A DNA stretch of 64,000 nt from Lacinutrix himadriensis (GTDB lineage Bacteria > Bacteroidota > Bacteroidia > Flavobacteriales > Flavobacteriaceae). A program made the position numbers and the translations under genes. The stretch is taken from the NCBI RefSeq assembly GCF_001418105.1, contig NZ_LIQI01000027.1, forward strand, positions 372,001 through 436,000, given 5' to 3'. Under the pieces are notes generated by a model. The model was not told the DNA's origin and ran no database searches. It saw nothing but the letters and a program-made list of their open reading frames with translations. Numbering within the stretch: the first letter of the stretch is position 1; every line of letters begins with the position of its first letter. Shown here piece after piece: positions 18,471 to 27,351 of the stretch.

Positions 18471-19325
18471 ATGAAGACAGTAAAAATTGGTGGTGTACCT
18501 GAGCATTTTAATCTTGCTTGGTATCTTACACTTAAAAATGGAGAATACAAAGACGAAGGAATTAATCTGCGTTGGAAAGATTATTTTGGTGGTACCGGAC
18601 AAATGTGTACAGCACTTCGTGATGGAGAAATAGATTTAGCAGTAATACTAACCGAAGGTATTGTTAAAGATATTATTGATGGAAACCCAAGTACCATAGT
18701 ACAAACCTTTGTAGCATCTCCTTTAATTTGGGGAATTCACGTTGCAGAGCATTCTAACTACAAAACTATTGAAGACCTAAAAGGAACAAAAGCTGCCATT
18801 AGTAGATATGGTTCTGGATCCCATTTAATGGCCTATATAAATGCGCAAAACAATAATTGGGACTTAGATAAAGACCTGAATTTTGAGGTTATTAAAAACC
18901 TAGATGGTGCAGTAGAAGGACTTACCAATGAAAAAGCGGACTACTTTATGTGGGAAAAATTCACCACAAAACCCTTAGTAGATGATGGTACCTTTAGACG
19001 TGTCGCCAACTGCCCTTCGCCTTGGCCTTGCTTTGTAATTGCTGTAAGAACAGAGTTTTTAGAAAATAACAAAGAGGACGTGCAAACCATTTTGAACATT
19101 ATTAATAATACTACAAAAGAATTTAAAGATATTCCTTCTATTGATAAATCGATTGCCAATCGCTACGATCAAAAACTAGAAGATGTACAAGAATGGCTAA
19201 GCTTAACAGAATGGTCTCAGGAAGTTATGGACGAAAAAACAGTCGCTAACGTACAAGAAAAACTATTTGACTTAGAAATAATTCCAGAAAAATGGGAATA
19301 CAATAAATTAATTACAAAAATTTAA
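18471..19325 (+). CDS. Solute-binding-protein-like (PBP2 fold) protein without signal peptide
   Basis: 284 aa. Starts MKTVKIGGVPEHFNLAWYLT and continues with the NMT1/ABC-type nitrate-sulfonate binding protein pattern (GEIDLAVILTEGIVKDI, GTKAAISRYGSGSHLMAY). There is no signal peptide or lipobox, and no ABC permease or ATPase genes are adjacent, so it is likely a cytosolic protein that uses the periplasmic-binding fold for another purpose. It follows the nucleoside phosphorylase after a 71-bp gap containing a short repeat. Confidence 0.75.
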   Translation: MKTVKIGGVPEHFNLAWYLTLKNGEYKDEGINLRWKDYFGGTGQMCTALRDGEIDLAVILTEGIVKDIIDGNPSTIVQTFVASPLIWGIHVAEHSNYKTIEDLKGTKAAISRYGSGSHLMAYINAQNNNWDLDKDLNFEVIKNLDGAVEGLTNEKADYFMWEKFTTKPLVDDGTFRRVANCPSPWPCFVIAVRTEFLENNKEDVQTILNIINNTTKEFKDIPSIDKSIANRYDQKLEDVQEWLSLTEWSQEVMDEKTVANVQEKLFDLEIIPEKWEYNKLITKI

Positions 19326-19406
19326 ACCCCCAAACCTCTACAATAAGTAACGTTTCAACCGTAAAATGTTGCAGTTTAACCACTTAATTATTTAGAATTG
19401 TTAAAT

Positions 19407-19441
19407 TTTGTTAACTTTAATTAACAAAAATTGTATCTTTG
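19407..19441 (+). promoter_or_regulatory. Promoter for the small membrane protein
   Basis: -33 TTTG (19407-19410), 23-bp spacer, -7 TATCTTTG (19434-19441), an exact TAnnTTTG match. The A/T-rich gap includes a TTAACTTTAATTAA inverted repeat. Leader of about 28 nt to the ATG at 19476. Confidence 0.6.
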
Positions 19442-19475
19442 TACTCCAAACCTACATATTCTAAATTAGTTCTTT

Positions 19476-19655
19476 ATGCTATTATTTATTACATCCGTTC
19501 TTATTTTTCTAGTTGCCATCAACTTTATTTTATTGGCATTTAGTTGTAATAAGACTTCTAGACGCCTTAAGGCTTTAAACAAAAACAAAAGAGTAGTTAG
19601 TGTTCTACCTACCAAAACAGAGGTGACAGGCCAACTTGCTCCAACTGGGAGTTAG
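19476..19655 (+). CDS. Small single-pass membrane protein (59 aa)
   Basis: Begins MLLFITSVLIFLVAINFILL, an N-terminal hydrophobic helix of about 22 residues, then a basic stretch (NKTSRRLKALNKNKRVVSV) and a polar tail ending QLAPTGS. A good promoter sits directly upstream. Its 3' end overlaps the end of the convergent ung gene by 47 bp. The positive tail after the helix predicts an outside-N, inside-C topology. No family recognised. Confidence 0.6.
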   Translation: MLLFITSVLIFLVAINFILLAFSCNKTSRRLKALNKNKRVVSVLPTKTEVTGQLAPTGS

Positions 19656-20274
19656 TCTTACTAAAATGCTTGTTACCAAACCAATACCCCCTATTTGCGC
19701 TTAACGGCGAAGGATGTCCTGAATTTAAAATATAGTGCTTTTTAATATCAATTAGTTTCGCTTTCTTTTTTGCAAAACCTCCCCAAAGTAAAAAAACTAC
19801 ATTTTCCTTTTTATCACTTATTAACTTAATTACAGAATCTGTAAAAGTTTCCCAGCCCTTTTTTTGATGGCTTCCTGCTTGATGTGCCCTAACGGTTAAT
19901 GTAGCATTAAGCAACAAAACACCTTGCTTCGCCCAAGATTCTAGGTTTCCAGTATTAGAAACCACAGTTCCTATATCACTTTCAAGCTCTTTATAAATGT
20001 TTTTTAAGGAAGGTGGAATCGCAATACCATCATTCACACTAAAACATAAACCATTGGCTTGACCCACATCATGATAAGGATCTTGACCAATAATAACCAC
20101 CTTTACATCTTCAAAAGCACACAAATTAAAAGCATTGAAAATTTTATCACTTTCCGGAAAACATGCATGCGCTTTGTATTCTTCCGCTACAAAATCCATT
20201 AAAGATTTAAAATAATCGGCATGAAACGTTTCATTTAAATGTGCTTTCCAACTAGAATCTATGTTATATTGCAT
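19609..20274 (-). CDS. ung: Uracil-DNA glycosylase, family 1
   Basis: 221 aa from MQYNIDSSW (a start 12 nt further up, MVKK, is also possible). The catalytic motif GQDPYHDVGQANGLCFSV has the general-base Asp at residue ~65, and the DNA-intercalation motif HPSPLSANRG contains the catalytic His. LLLNATLTVRAHQAGSHQKKGWE matches the family too. It removes uracil from DNA to start base-excision repair. Convergent overlap with the small membrane protein gene. Confidence 0.95.
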   Translation of the reverse strand: MQYNIDSSWKAHLNETFHADYFKSLMDFVAEEYKAHACFPESDKIFNAFNLCAFEDVKVVIIGQDPYHDVGQANGLCFSVNDGIAIPPSLKNIYKELESDIGTVVSNTGNLESWAKQGVLLLNATLTVRAHQAGSHQKKGWETFTDSVIKLISDKKENVVFLLWGGFAKKKAKLIDIKKHYILNSGHPSPLSANRGYWFGNKHFSKTNSQLEQVGLSPLFW

Positions 20275-20351
20275 TTTTTTTACCAAATTTTAAGAAAGTC
20301 TAAAATAATACTATCTTTAAACTTGATACCCTTTTTAGCATTTAATTATAT

Positions 20352-21845
20352 ATGAAAAAATTAAAATTTCCTTCTGCACAAACCATTTTACTTATCATAG
20401 CTGGTTTAGTAACCATACTAACTTGGTTTGTTCCTGCAGGTAAATACGAAACTTTAGGCTACAATAAAGACCATAATACATTCACTAGAGTTGGTATCGA
20501 AAAATCGGAAACCATTCCCGCAACACAAGACCATTTAGAAACACTAAATATTAAGATTCCGTTAGAAAAATTCACCAATGGCGATATTTACAAACCTATA
20601 AACATACCTAATACCTACCAAAAACTAGAATCCAAACCACAAGGTATTTTAGCCTTTATAAAATCACCGGTAAAAGGAATTATTGAAGCCGCAGACATCA
20701 TTTTTCTCGTTTTAATTATTGGAGGTTTAATCGGAATTATCAATAGTACTGGTGCTTTTGATGCTGGAATAAATTGGCTCGCGAATGCGTTTAAAGGTCG
20801 CGAATTTATCCTAATCATTTTAGTAACCACCTTAGTGGCAGCTGGAGGAACCACCTTTGGCTTTGCCGAAGAAACCATTGCCTTCTTCCCTATTCTAATT
20901 CCCGTTTTTTTAGCAGCAAAATATGATGCTATGGTTGGTATCGCTTGTATCTTCTTAGGAAGTTCTATTGGTACCATGTGCTCTACCATAAATCCGTTTA
21001 GTACTATTATAGCAAGTGATGCCGCTGGAATAGCTTGGACTACAGGACTTGGCGGAAGACTCTTTATGTTAGTTGCCTGTTTAACTATTGCACTAATATA
21101 CATTATACGTTATGGTAAACGCGTACAAAAAGATCCTACAAAATCTATTATTTACGACCAACAAGAACAAATAACAGCATTATTTACACACACGAATACA
21201 AAAATAGTAGCATTTACAACCCGGTTACGTTTAGCATTAATCGTATTTGCGCTTTGTTTTATTATCATGATATACGGCGTGGTAGCACTCGAATGGTGGT
21301 TTGTAGAAATGACAGCAACCTTTTTAGTAGGATCCATTCTTATTGGTTTTATAGCCAAAATGAAAGAAACCGACTTTATCGACACCTTTGTAAAAGGTGC
21401 AGGAGATTTACTTGGTGTCGCCTTAATTATCGGGATTGCACGTGGTGTAACCGTTATTATGGCCGACGGATTAATTAGCGATACCCTTTTGCATTATGCA
21501 AGTTCGATGACCCAAGATATGAATAAAGGAATTTTTGCAAGCGCAATGACAGCAGTCTATGCCGGACTTTCCTTTTTCATTCCAAGTAGTTCTGGAATGG
21601 CAGTTCTAACCATGCCAATCATGTCGCCATTAGCAGATAGCGTTGGCGTTGGACGAGAAATTGTAGTGAATGCCTACCAATACGGTATGGGACTTTTCTA
21701 TTTTGTAAATCCTACAGGTTTAATTTTAGCCTCGCTAGCAGTAGTGAAAGTCGGGTTCAATAAATGGTTAAAATTCGTGATGCCTTTATTCATTACATTA
21801 ATAATTTTTACTTTAATTGTAATGACCGTTTCTAGTTATTTATAA
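20352..21845 (+). CDS. YfcC/C4-dicarboxylate anaerobic carrier family transporter
   Basis: 497 aa, about 12 hydrophobic helices. Family marks are the start FPSAQTILLIIAGLVTILTWFVPAGKYET and the paired GTTFGFAEETIAFFPILIPV and FIPSSSGMAVLTMPIMSPLAD loops with re-entrant character. Members of the AitC/YfcC (TC 2.A.61-like) family are proposed to move C4-dicarboxylates or basic amino acids/peptides; the substrate here is unknown. Monocistronic, divergent from ung. Confidence 0.85.
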   Translation: MKKLKFPSAQTILLIIAGLVTILTWFVPAGKYETLGYNKDHNTFTRVGIEKSETIPATQDHLETLNIKIPLEKFTNGDIYKPINIPNTYQKLESKPQGILAFIKSPVKGIIEAADIIFLVLIIGGLIGIINSTGAFDAGINWLANAFKGREFILIILVTTLVAAGGTTFGFAEETIAFFPILIPVFLAAKYDAMVGIACIFLGSSIGTMCSTINPFSTIIASDAAGIAWTTGLGGRLFMLVACLTIALIYIIRYGKRVQKDPTKSIIYDQQEQITALFTHTNTKIVAFTTRLRLALIVFALCFIIMIYGVVALEWWFVEMTATFLVGSILIGFIAKMKETDFIDTFVKGAGDLLGVALIIGIARGVTVIMADGLISDTLLHYASSMTQDMNKGIFASAMTAVYAGLSFFIPSSSGMAVLTMPIMSPLADSVGVGREIVVNAYQYGMGLFYFVNPTGLILASLAVVKVGFNKWLKFVMPLFITLIIFTLIVMTVSSYL

Positions 21846-21850
21846 AAATA

Positions 21851-21873
21851 GCGCTTTCGCGGAATCGATTCCG
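21851..21873. repeat. GCGCTTTCGCGGAA element fused to a palindrome
   Basis: GCGCTTTCGCGGAA followed in overlap by the perfect 14-bp palindrome CGGAATCGATTCCG (21860-21873), 6 bp after the transporter stop codon. The remainder of the gap up to 22134 shows no gene. Confidence 0.5.
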
Positions 21874-22134
21874 TTAGCATAAAACGAGTTTAGTAATAGC
21901 ATATTCCTTAGTAGCTACAGTGTTTTTTTGTACTGCAGTTTCATAGGATTATGATCTTTTCACTAATAAATCTACGACTAATCGGGACCACTTCGAAATA
22001 CTATTAAAAGCCTACTTCCCTAGCCTACGCCATAAAAAAACGCAGCTATTTTCTATTCTAATTTTATTTACTAAATTAGAGGGAACAAATAATGTAACTC
22101 CTTGTATATAAAAACCTTATACACTACAAAAGCA

Positions 22135-23058
22135 ATGCATAGATTTTTAGGAATACTGGCAGTAGCGATCACTTTCATTTCTTGTAAAAATGTGGACAAA
22201 CAAAATACCGAAAGCATTGTACCAGCAGCATACACCGAAATAACAAACGACCAATACCATTTATATACACCTTCCGAAAACATAAAAAAAGTAGTAGTCC
22301 TTTTTGGTGGCTATCCAGAAACACCAGAATACATTAAACGAGAATTCCAAATCCGCGATCAAGCGAAAGCAAATAATATCGCCGTTCTTTATATGAACTA
22401 CAATCAAAAATTGTGGTTAGAAGAAAACGAAAAGCAAGCACTTGCCAAGCAACTTCAAAACATCTTTATCGAAAATAAGCTTCCGACGAAGGAAACCTAT
22501 ATCGGCGGATTTTCAAGTGGAGGAAATATAGCAGTACTAATTAGTGCTTTCCTATCCCAAAATAAAAATTTTCAGATCACACCAAAAGGTGTTTTTATAG
22601 TGGACTCGCCAATAGACTTAATAGCACTGTATAGAAGTTCCGAAAAAAACATAGAAAGAAATTTTTCAGAACCTGCAATACAAGAATCCAATTGGATCAT
22701 TGCAACCTTAGAAGAAAACTTCGGAACGCCAGAAGCCAATCTACCGCAATATGAAAAGCATGCGATTTATACCTCCAAAACAAACACCATCACCAATTGG
22801 AAAGGTTTAAAAAATACAAAAATCAGATTGTATACCGAACCAGATACGCTTTGGTGGCAAGAAAATAGAAAGGCAGATTACGACCAAATGAATGCCTATT
22901 ACATTCAAAAGCTTTCCGAAAGCCTGCAAAATGCAGAATTTAATCAGGTACAATATATTCCTACAGAAAACAAAGGATATCGATCCAACGGAGAAAGACA
23001 TCCGCATAGTTGGTCTATCATAGATAAAACCGATTGGATGGCATGGATTATGGAATAA
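22135..23058 (+). CDS. Lipoprotein with alpha/beta-hydrolase fold
   Basis: 307 aa from the ATG at 22135; that start gives a clean lipoprotein signal (MHRFLGILAVAITFISC). The nucleophile elbow is GGFSSGGN (G-x-S-x-G) near residue 135; KKVVVLFGGYPETPEY is the first strand region. A late acid (DT.WW) and His (HPHSW near residue 291) are plausible partners. An esterase or carbohydrate-acting hydrolase anchored in the periplasm is likely, substrate unknown. Confidence 0.65.
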   Translation: MHRFLGILAVAITFISCKNVDKQNTESIVPAAYTEITNDQYHLYTPSENIKKVVVLFGGYPETPEYIKREFQIRDQAKANNIAVLYMNYNQKLWLEENEKQALAKQLQNIFIENKLPTKETYIGGFSSGGNIAVLISAFLSQNKNFQITPKGVFIVDSPIDLIALYRSSEKNIERNFSEPAIQESNWIIATLEENFGTPEANLPQYEKHAIYTSKTNTITNWKGLKNTKIRLYTEPDTLWWQENRKADYDQMNAYYIQKLSESLQNAEFNQVQYIPTENKGYRSNGERHPHSWSIIDKTDWMAWIME

Positions 23059-23165
23059 AAACCACGTAAACCCCTTTTAAAAGTACAAAACACCGTTTGT
23101 GCTTTTTGCTTTTAAATTGGTATAATATTAAGATTATTCCTTCCTTAAAATTGAAAAGCTTATAC

Positions 23166-23173
23166 TACTTTTG
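23166..23173 (+). promoter_or_regulatory. -7 box TACTTTTG
   Basis: Exact TAnnTTTG match just upstream of the membrane-protein ATG at 23186. Its position overlaps the alternative TTG start at 23171, which argues for the ATG. Confidence 0.45.
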
Positions 23174-23185
23174 CCCTTAAAAAAA

Positions 23186-23989
23186 ATGATAGAATTACTA
23201 TTCTTAGTAAAGTTAGTGGTAGCCATTACCTTTGTAATTGGCTTATCTTTTCTTGCCGAAAATGTAAGTCCGAAAGTTGCCGGAATCCTATCTGGATATC
23301 CTACAGGTTCTGCCATCACTTTGTTTTTTTTCGGATTAGAAGTCAGTCCAGAATACGCAGCAAAAAGCGCTGTGTTTAATATGATTGGACTAACGGCCGC
23401 TTTAACCTTTGTGTATATCTATTATATAGCATCTAGGTATTTTAAAAAACATACTATTATCCTTTCATCTTTAGCTGCTATAATCGCATATTTTGTGGTG
23501 GTTACGTTATTGCATCGTATTGAAATTAATAAATACATCGTCATATTAATTCCAATTTCCGTTTCGTTATTATGTATCTATCTTTTTAAAGACATTAAGA
23601 ATATTGGCATTCAAACCAAGGCAAAAATCAATTTTAGAATTCTATTCGTCCGAGCCTTTTTTGCTGCTCTAATTATTTTACTCATCACCACCGTTCCAAA
23701 ATTTGTTGGTCCTACTTGGGCAGGACTTTTTTCGGCCTTTCCTACTACCCTATTTCCTTTAATGATAATCATTCATTTCACCTATTCTAAAGAACATGTT
23801 CATACTATTATTAAGAATGTTCCCATAGGCATGTTTTCTTTGATTATTTACTCCTTAACCATATCTATTGTATATCCGTTGTATGGTATCTATTTAGGCA
23901 CGCTTATTTCCTTTGGTGCAGCAACCTTATATTTATTGGTATATAGCAAAATTAAAAGTTGGATCGATAAGCAATCCCGACTAAAATAA
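23186..23989 (+). CDS. Polytopic membrane protein with internal duplication
   Basis: 267 aa from ATG 23186, about 8 hydrophobic helices. The two halves resemble each other: VAGILSGYPTGSAITLFFFG (N-terminal half) and WAGLFSAFPTTLFPLMIIIH (C-terminal half), each preceded by a long hydrophobic helix. Such a repeat is usual for secondary transporters or small permeases built by gene duplication. The GYPTGS/AFPTT motifs may line the pore. No family named with confidence. Confidence 0.65.
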   Translation: MIELLFLVKLVVAITFVIGLSFLAENVSPKVAGILSGYPTGSAITLFFFGLEVSPEYAAKSAVFNMIGLTAALTFVYIYYIASRYFKKHTIILSSLAAIIAYFVVVTLLHRIEINKYIVILIPISVSLLCIYLFKDIKNIGIQTKAKINFRILFVRAFFAALIILLITTVPKFVGPTWAGLFSAFPTTLFPLMIIIHFTYSKEHVHTIIKNVPIGMFSLIIYSLTISIVYPLYGIYLGTLISFGAATLYLLVYSKIKSWIDKQSRLK

Positions 23990-24120
23990 TAACGTTTTCG
24001 AGCTAATACCTTATTTACTAATTACCCACTTCAAAAACATAAACCCTAGTTTGTGTTTTTTGTTTATAAGTAAATGCATAATAGTATGAATTCCCAAATT
24101 TATTATAGCTTGAATTGTTA

Positions 24121-24128
24121 TACTTTTG
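24121..24128 (+). promoter_or_regulatory. -7 box TACTTTTG
   Basis: Exact TAnnTTTG match 40 bp upstream of the PiT-like gene start at 24168. Confidence 0.45.
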
Positions 24129-24167
24129 ATAATCTGCTAGCAGGTAAAAACAAACGCTACTTACCTT

Positions 24168-25124
24168 ATGGAAATACTTATACTTTATACTGGTTTTTTA
24201 CTTGCAGCCTATGCCGTAATAGGAAATGATGTTATACAAACCTTAGGTACTTTTATTTCTTCCAATAACAAAACACATTGGACGGTGCTTTGGGGATTTG
24301 CAGGTATTATTCTATCGGCTACTTTAATTTTTGGTTGGTGTATGTATGATGGCGATGTTTCCTACCAAAGATTAAATAGCATCACACTTCCAGAAACCTT
24401 AAAATGGTGGCATTTAATAGCACCACTAGCCTTATTGATAATTACCCGTTTGGGAATACCAGTAAGCACGACCTTTATGATTCTTAGTGTTTTTTCTAGT
24501 CAGCAATTTATTGAGAAAATGATTCTTAAATCGGTGTATGGTTATGGGATTTCGGTAATTACCGCCTTTTTAATTTATCTTTTAATTGCTCAAAGACTAG
24601 AATCTAAGGCCTCTTTAGAGAACGTACATAAAACCAATCAAAAGAGATTCTGGATTGTTGCGCAATGGCTTTCTACGGCATTTTTATGGTCGCAATGGCT
24701 TATTCAAGATTTTGCAAACATTTATGTTTTTCTACCGCGAAGATTATCTATTTGGGAACTGCTTGGTTCTCTAGTGGTTATCTTGTCTATTATGGCCTAT
24801 ATTTTTAAAAATCGCGGTGGTAAAATCCAGGAAATGGTGAACCAAAAAGTCAATACTAGAAACATTCGTTCTGCAACTATTATTGATCTTTTTTATGGTG
24901 TTATTCTTTTTATATACGGAAACTATAATGCCATACCAATGAGTACCACTTGGACTTTTATTGGTATTCTTGCCGGACGAGAAATAGCCATAAACTACTT
25001 GCTTAATAAAGGGAAATTAAAAAGTTCCTACCAACTCATCGCTAAAGATTTTGCTAAAGTAAGTCTAGGTTTGGCTATTAGTATTTCTATAGTGTACTTG
25101 ATTCAACTCATCAAAACTTTCTAA
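24168..25124 (+). CDS. Divergent PiT-like inorganic phosphate transporter
   Basis: 318 aa with roughly 9 helices. Two PiT-type signature loops are seen in altered form: GNDVIQTLGTFISS near residue 19 (PiT: GxNDxxNAxG) and GIPVSTTFMILSVF near 103 / AIPMSTTWTFIGILAGRE near 258 (PiT: P-V-S-T-T/H). The spacing of the repeats agrees with the inverted-repeat PiT fold. A phosphate or sulfate symport role is inferred. It is the last gene before the cassette-like array. Confidence 0.65.
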   Translation: MEILILYTGFLLAAYAVIGNDVIQTLGTFISSNNKTHWTVLWGFAGIILSATLIFGWCMYDGDVSYQRLNSITLPETLKWWHLIAPLALLIITRLGIPVSTTFMILSVFSSQQFIEKMILKSVYGYGISVITAFLIYLLIAQRLESKASLENVHKTNQKRFWIVAQWLSTAFLWSQWLIQDFANIYVFLPRRLSIWELLGSLVVILSIMAYIFKNRGGKIQEMVNQKVNTRNIRSATIIDLFYGVILFIYGNYNAIPMSTTWTFIGILAGREIAINYLLNKGKLKSSYQLIAKDFAKVSLGLAISISIVYLIQLIKTF

Positions 25125-25134
25125 AAAAACATGG

Positions 25135-25339
25135 CATCCGGGGTTCCGTTAAGGTAATACCCTAAGGTGTGGTATATCTTCAAATGACAAACTATTGTCG
25201 ATTACTTTACAAATACACGTAGAACTACGTATTGTAAATCAGAGGTTTAAATGCTATCTTAGTTTTCCAAACATTATAACTAGAATTGCTTTATTTATAG
25301 AAAAAGGTAATCTTAGTTGTTATGCTACAAGTTGTGCTT
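25135..25339 (+). repeat. attC-like site 1, left-truncated
   Basis: Resembles sites 4 and 7 from ggttccgttaaggtaat onward (compare 33016-33135), including ACGTAGAACTACGT at 25217-25230 embedded in a larger TTTACAAATAC...GTATTGTAAA inverted repeat. It ends at GTTGTGCTT (25331-25339). The left CAAC arm is missing, so this probably marks the left edge of the array. The rest of the 350-bp gap (25340-25474) shows no credible gene. Confidence 0.55.
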
Positions 25340-25474
25340 CTTTACCAGAAACCGCTAACCAATGCGTTTGTTTTAAAAATAGATATAAGAAAGAATAAAC
25401 AACAGATTCTATAGTACGCTAGCTAAAGTATAGGACGAATATTAATTAACCAACTAAAACGAATTACAACTATT

Positions 25475-27190
25475 ATGACACTACGATTTTACAAATTAAA
25501 CATAATAATAGCCTGCCTTTTTTTAAGTTCCTGTGCTAATAATAAAAAAGAATTTGGCACCATGATTATTCATGGAGGAACCATTTATACCGTAGACTCT
25601 ATACAGCCAACAGTAGAGGCCGTGGTAACAAAAAAGGATAAAATTCTCTTTGCTGGAAGTTTTGAGGAAGCCAAAAGCTATCAAAATGAACAAACGGAAC
25701 TTATAAATTTAGAAGGTAAGACGATGACGCCTGGTTTAATTGAGGGTCATGGTCATTTTATGGGTTTAGGTTATAATGAATTAGAACTTGACCTTATGCA
25801 TACCAATAGCTATCAAGATATTGTAGATGCTGTTGCTGCGAAAGTGAAAACGTCTAAACCAGGTGAATGGATAATAGGTAGCGGTTGGCACCAAAGCAAA
25901 TGGGACAGTATGCCTGCAAACACCGTTAAAGGATTTCAAACGCATCATTTACTTAGCGAAGTATCACCAGATAATCCTGTTTTTTTATTTCATGCAAGTG
26001 GTCACGCAGGATTCGCAAATGCTAAGGCTATGGAAATTGCAGGTTTAAAAAGCTTACGTAAAGAGGGAATCCAGTCGTATAATACGGAAGGAGGAGAAGT
26101 CATTGTAGATCAATTTGGTATGCCAACAGGTATTTTCAATGAACATGCAATATCTATGATATACAAGTATATCCCAGAAGAGACGCCAGAAACAAACATA
26201 CAAGCGTTTCATCTAGCTATGGAAGCATGCCATAAAAATGGTATCACTAGTTTTCATGACGCAGGTATTTCAAAAGATATTATAGCGCTCTATGATGACA
26301 TGAAATCGGCTGGAAAAATGAATGTTAGAATGTATGCCATGTTACGAGGTGGTGAAGAATTACTTGAGGAATGGTTTGAAAAAGGTCCAAGGATAGATCC
26401 AGACCATCGTTTTACTATACGTTCTATAAAATTAAGTTGTGATGGTGCTTTAGGCTCCAGAGGTGCTTGGCTTTTAGAACCGTACACAGATCGCCAAGGG
26501 CATTATGGCCACGAAACGCTTCCAATGGATATAGTAAAAGAAGTAGCAATACAAGGACTGCAAAACAATTTTCAAGTCTGTTCCCATGCCATTGGAGACC
26601 GTGCTAATAGAGAAATTCTGGATCAATATGAATTAGCGTTTAAGGAATTAAACATGTTAGATGCCGATCATAGATTCCGTATTGAACATGCGCAACATCT
26701 ACATCCAGATGACATTCCTCGTTTTGCAGCGTTGCATGTAATTCCTGCAATGCAGACCATACACTTGTCTTCCGATAGACCTTGGGCTATTGACCGTTTG
26801 GGTGAAAAACGAATCAAAGAAGGCGCTTACATGTGGCAAGCTTTACTACAGAGTGGCGTTCCTATTGTTAATGGAACGGACGTGCCTGTAGAACCGCTTA
26901 ATCCTATTGCTAGTTTCTATGCTAGTGTAAGTCGAAAAACCCTGAAAGGAACTCCTGAAGGCGGTTATGAGCCAGAACAAAAAATGACACGAATGCAAGC
27001 ATTAAAATCATATACTTTAGATGCTGCTTATGGTGCCTTCGAAGAAAACATTAAAGGTTCTATTCGCAGTGGTAAACTTGCTGATTTTACCATTTACAAT
27101 CAAGATTTAATGACTGTGGAAGAAAATCAGATATTAAATACGGAAATCGCCATGACTATTTTTAATGGTGAAGTCGTTTACAAGAAATAA
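25475..27190 (+). CDS. YtcJ-like amidohydrolase, lipoprotein
   Basis: 571 aa. Signal ending LFLSSCANN (lipid Cys about residue 18). Amidohydrolase_3 features: TPGLIEGHGHFMGLG (metal-binding HxH), a later His in CSHAIGDRANREIL, HAQHLHPDDIPRFA, and NGTDVPVEPLNPIASFY carrying the last metal Asp; the last strands are the urease-type composite domain. Such enzymes hydrolyse N-acyl or lactam bonds of unknown substrate in the periplasm. First gene of the array; 144 bp separate it from the unit boundary at 25331. Confidence 0.85.
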   Translation: MTLRFYKLNIIIACLFLSSCANNKKEFGTMIIHGGTIYTVDSIQPTVEAVVTKKDKILFAGSFEEAKSYQNEQTELINLEGKTMTPGLIEGHGHFMGLGYNELELDLMHTNSYQDIVDAVAAKVKTSKPGEWIIGSGWHQSKWDSMPANTVKGFQTHHLLSEVSPDNPVFLFHASGHAGFANAKAMEIAGLKSLRKEGIQSYNTEGGEVIVDQFGMPTGIFNEHAISMIYKYIPEETPETNIQAFHLAMEACHKNGITSFHDAGISKDIIALYDDMKSAGKMNVRMYAMLRGGEELLEEWFEKGPRIDPDHRFTIRSIKLSCDGALGSRGAWLLEPYTDRQGHYGHETLPMDIVKEVAIQGLQNNFQVCSHAIGDRANREILDQYELAFKELNMLDADHRFRIEHAQHLHPDDIPRFAALHVIPAMQTIHLSSDRPWAIDRLGEKRIKEGAYMWQALLQSGVPIVNGTDVPVEPLNPIASFYASVSRKTLKGTPEGGYEPEQKMTRMQALKSYTLDAAYGAFEENIKGSIRSGKLADFTIYNQDLMTVEENQILNTEIAMTIFNGEVVYKK

Positions 27191-27202
27191 ACAAAATAAC
27201 GA

Positions 27203-27339
27203 TAAAACAACAATGTATAGCGCTAATTTTTAGACCAATACTATCTTAAGAACATTCCTACGGAATATTCTATCTGTGATTTATTTGCTAAATTAGGTAC
27301 TAATCAACGGCACTAATTATATACAAATCCGTTAGTGGC
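27203..27339 (+). repeat. attC-like site 2
   Basis: From the AAAACAAC just after the amidohydrolase stop to GTTAGTGGC (27331). Contains ATTCCTACGGAAT hairpin and TATCTGTGATTTATTTGCTAAATT, nearly the same as in sites 6 and 8. Confidence 0.5.
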
Positions 27340-27351
27340 AATTAGAAGAAA

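Noticed and set aside
25195-25398. 67-aa reading frame in the gap before the amidohydrolase
   Set aside because: It runs through attC-like site 1 and across the unit boundary at 25331; no start context and no conserved-looking residues.
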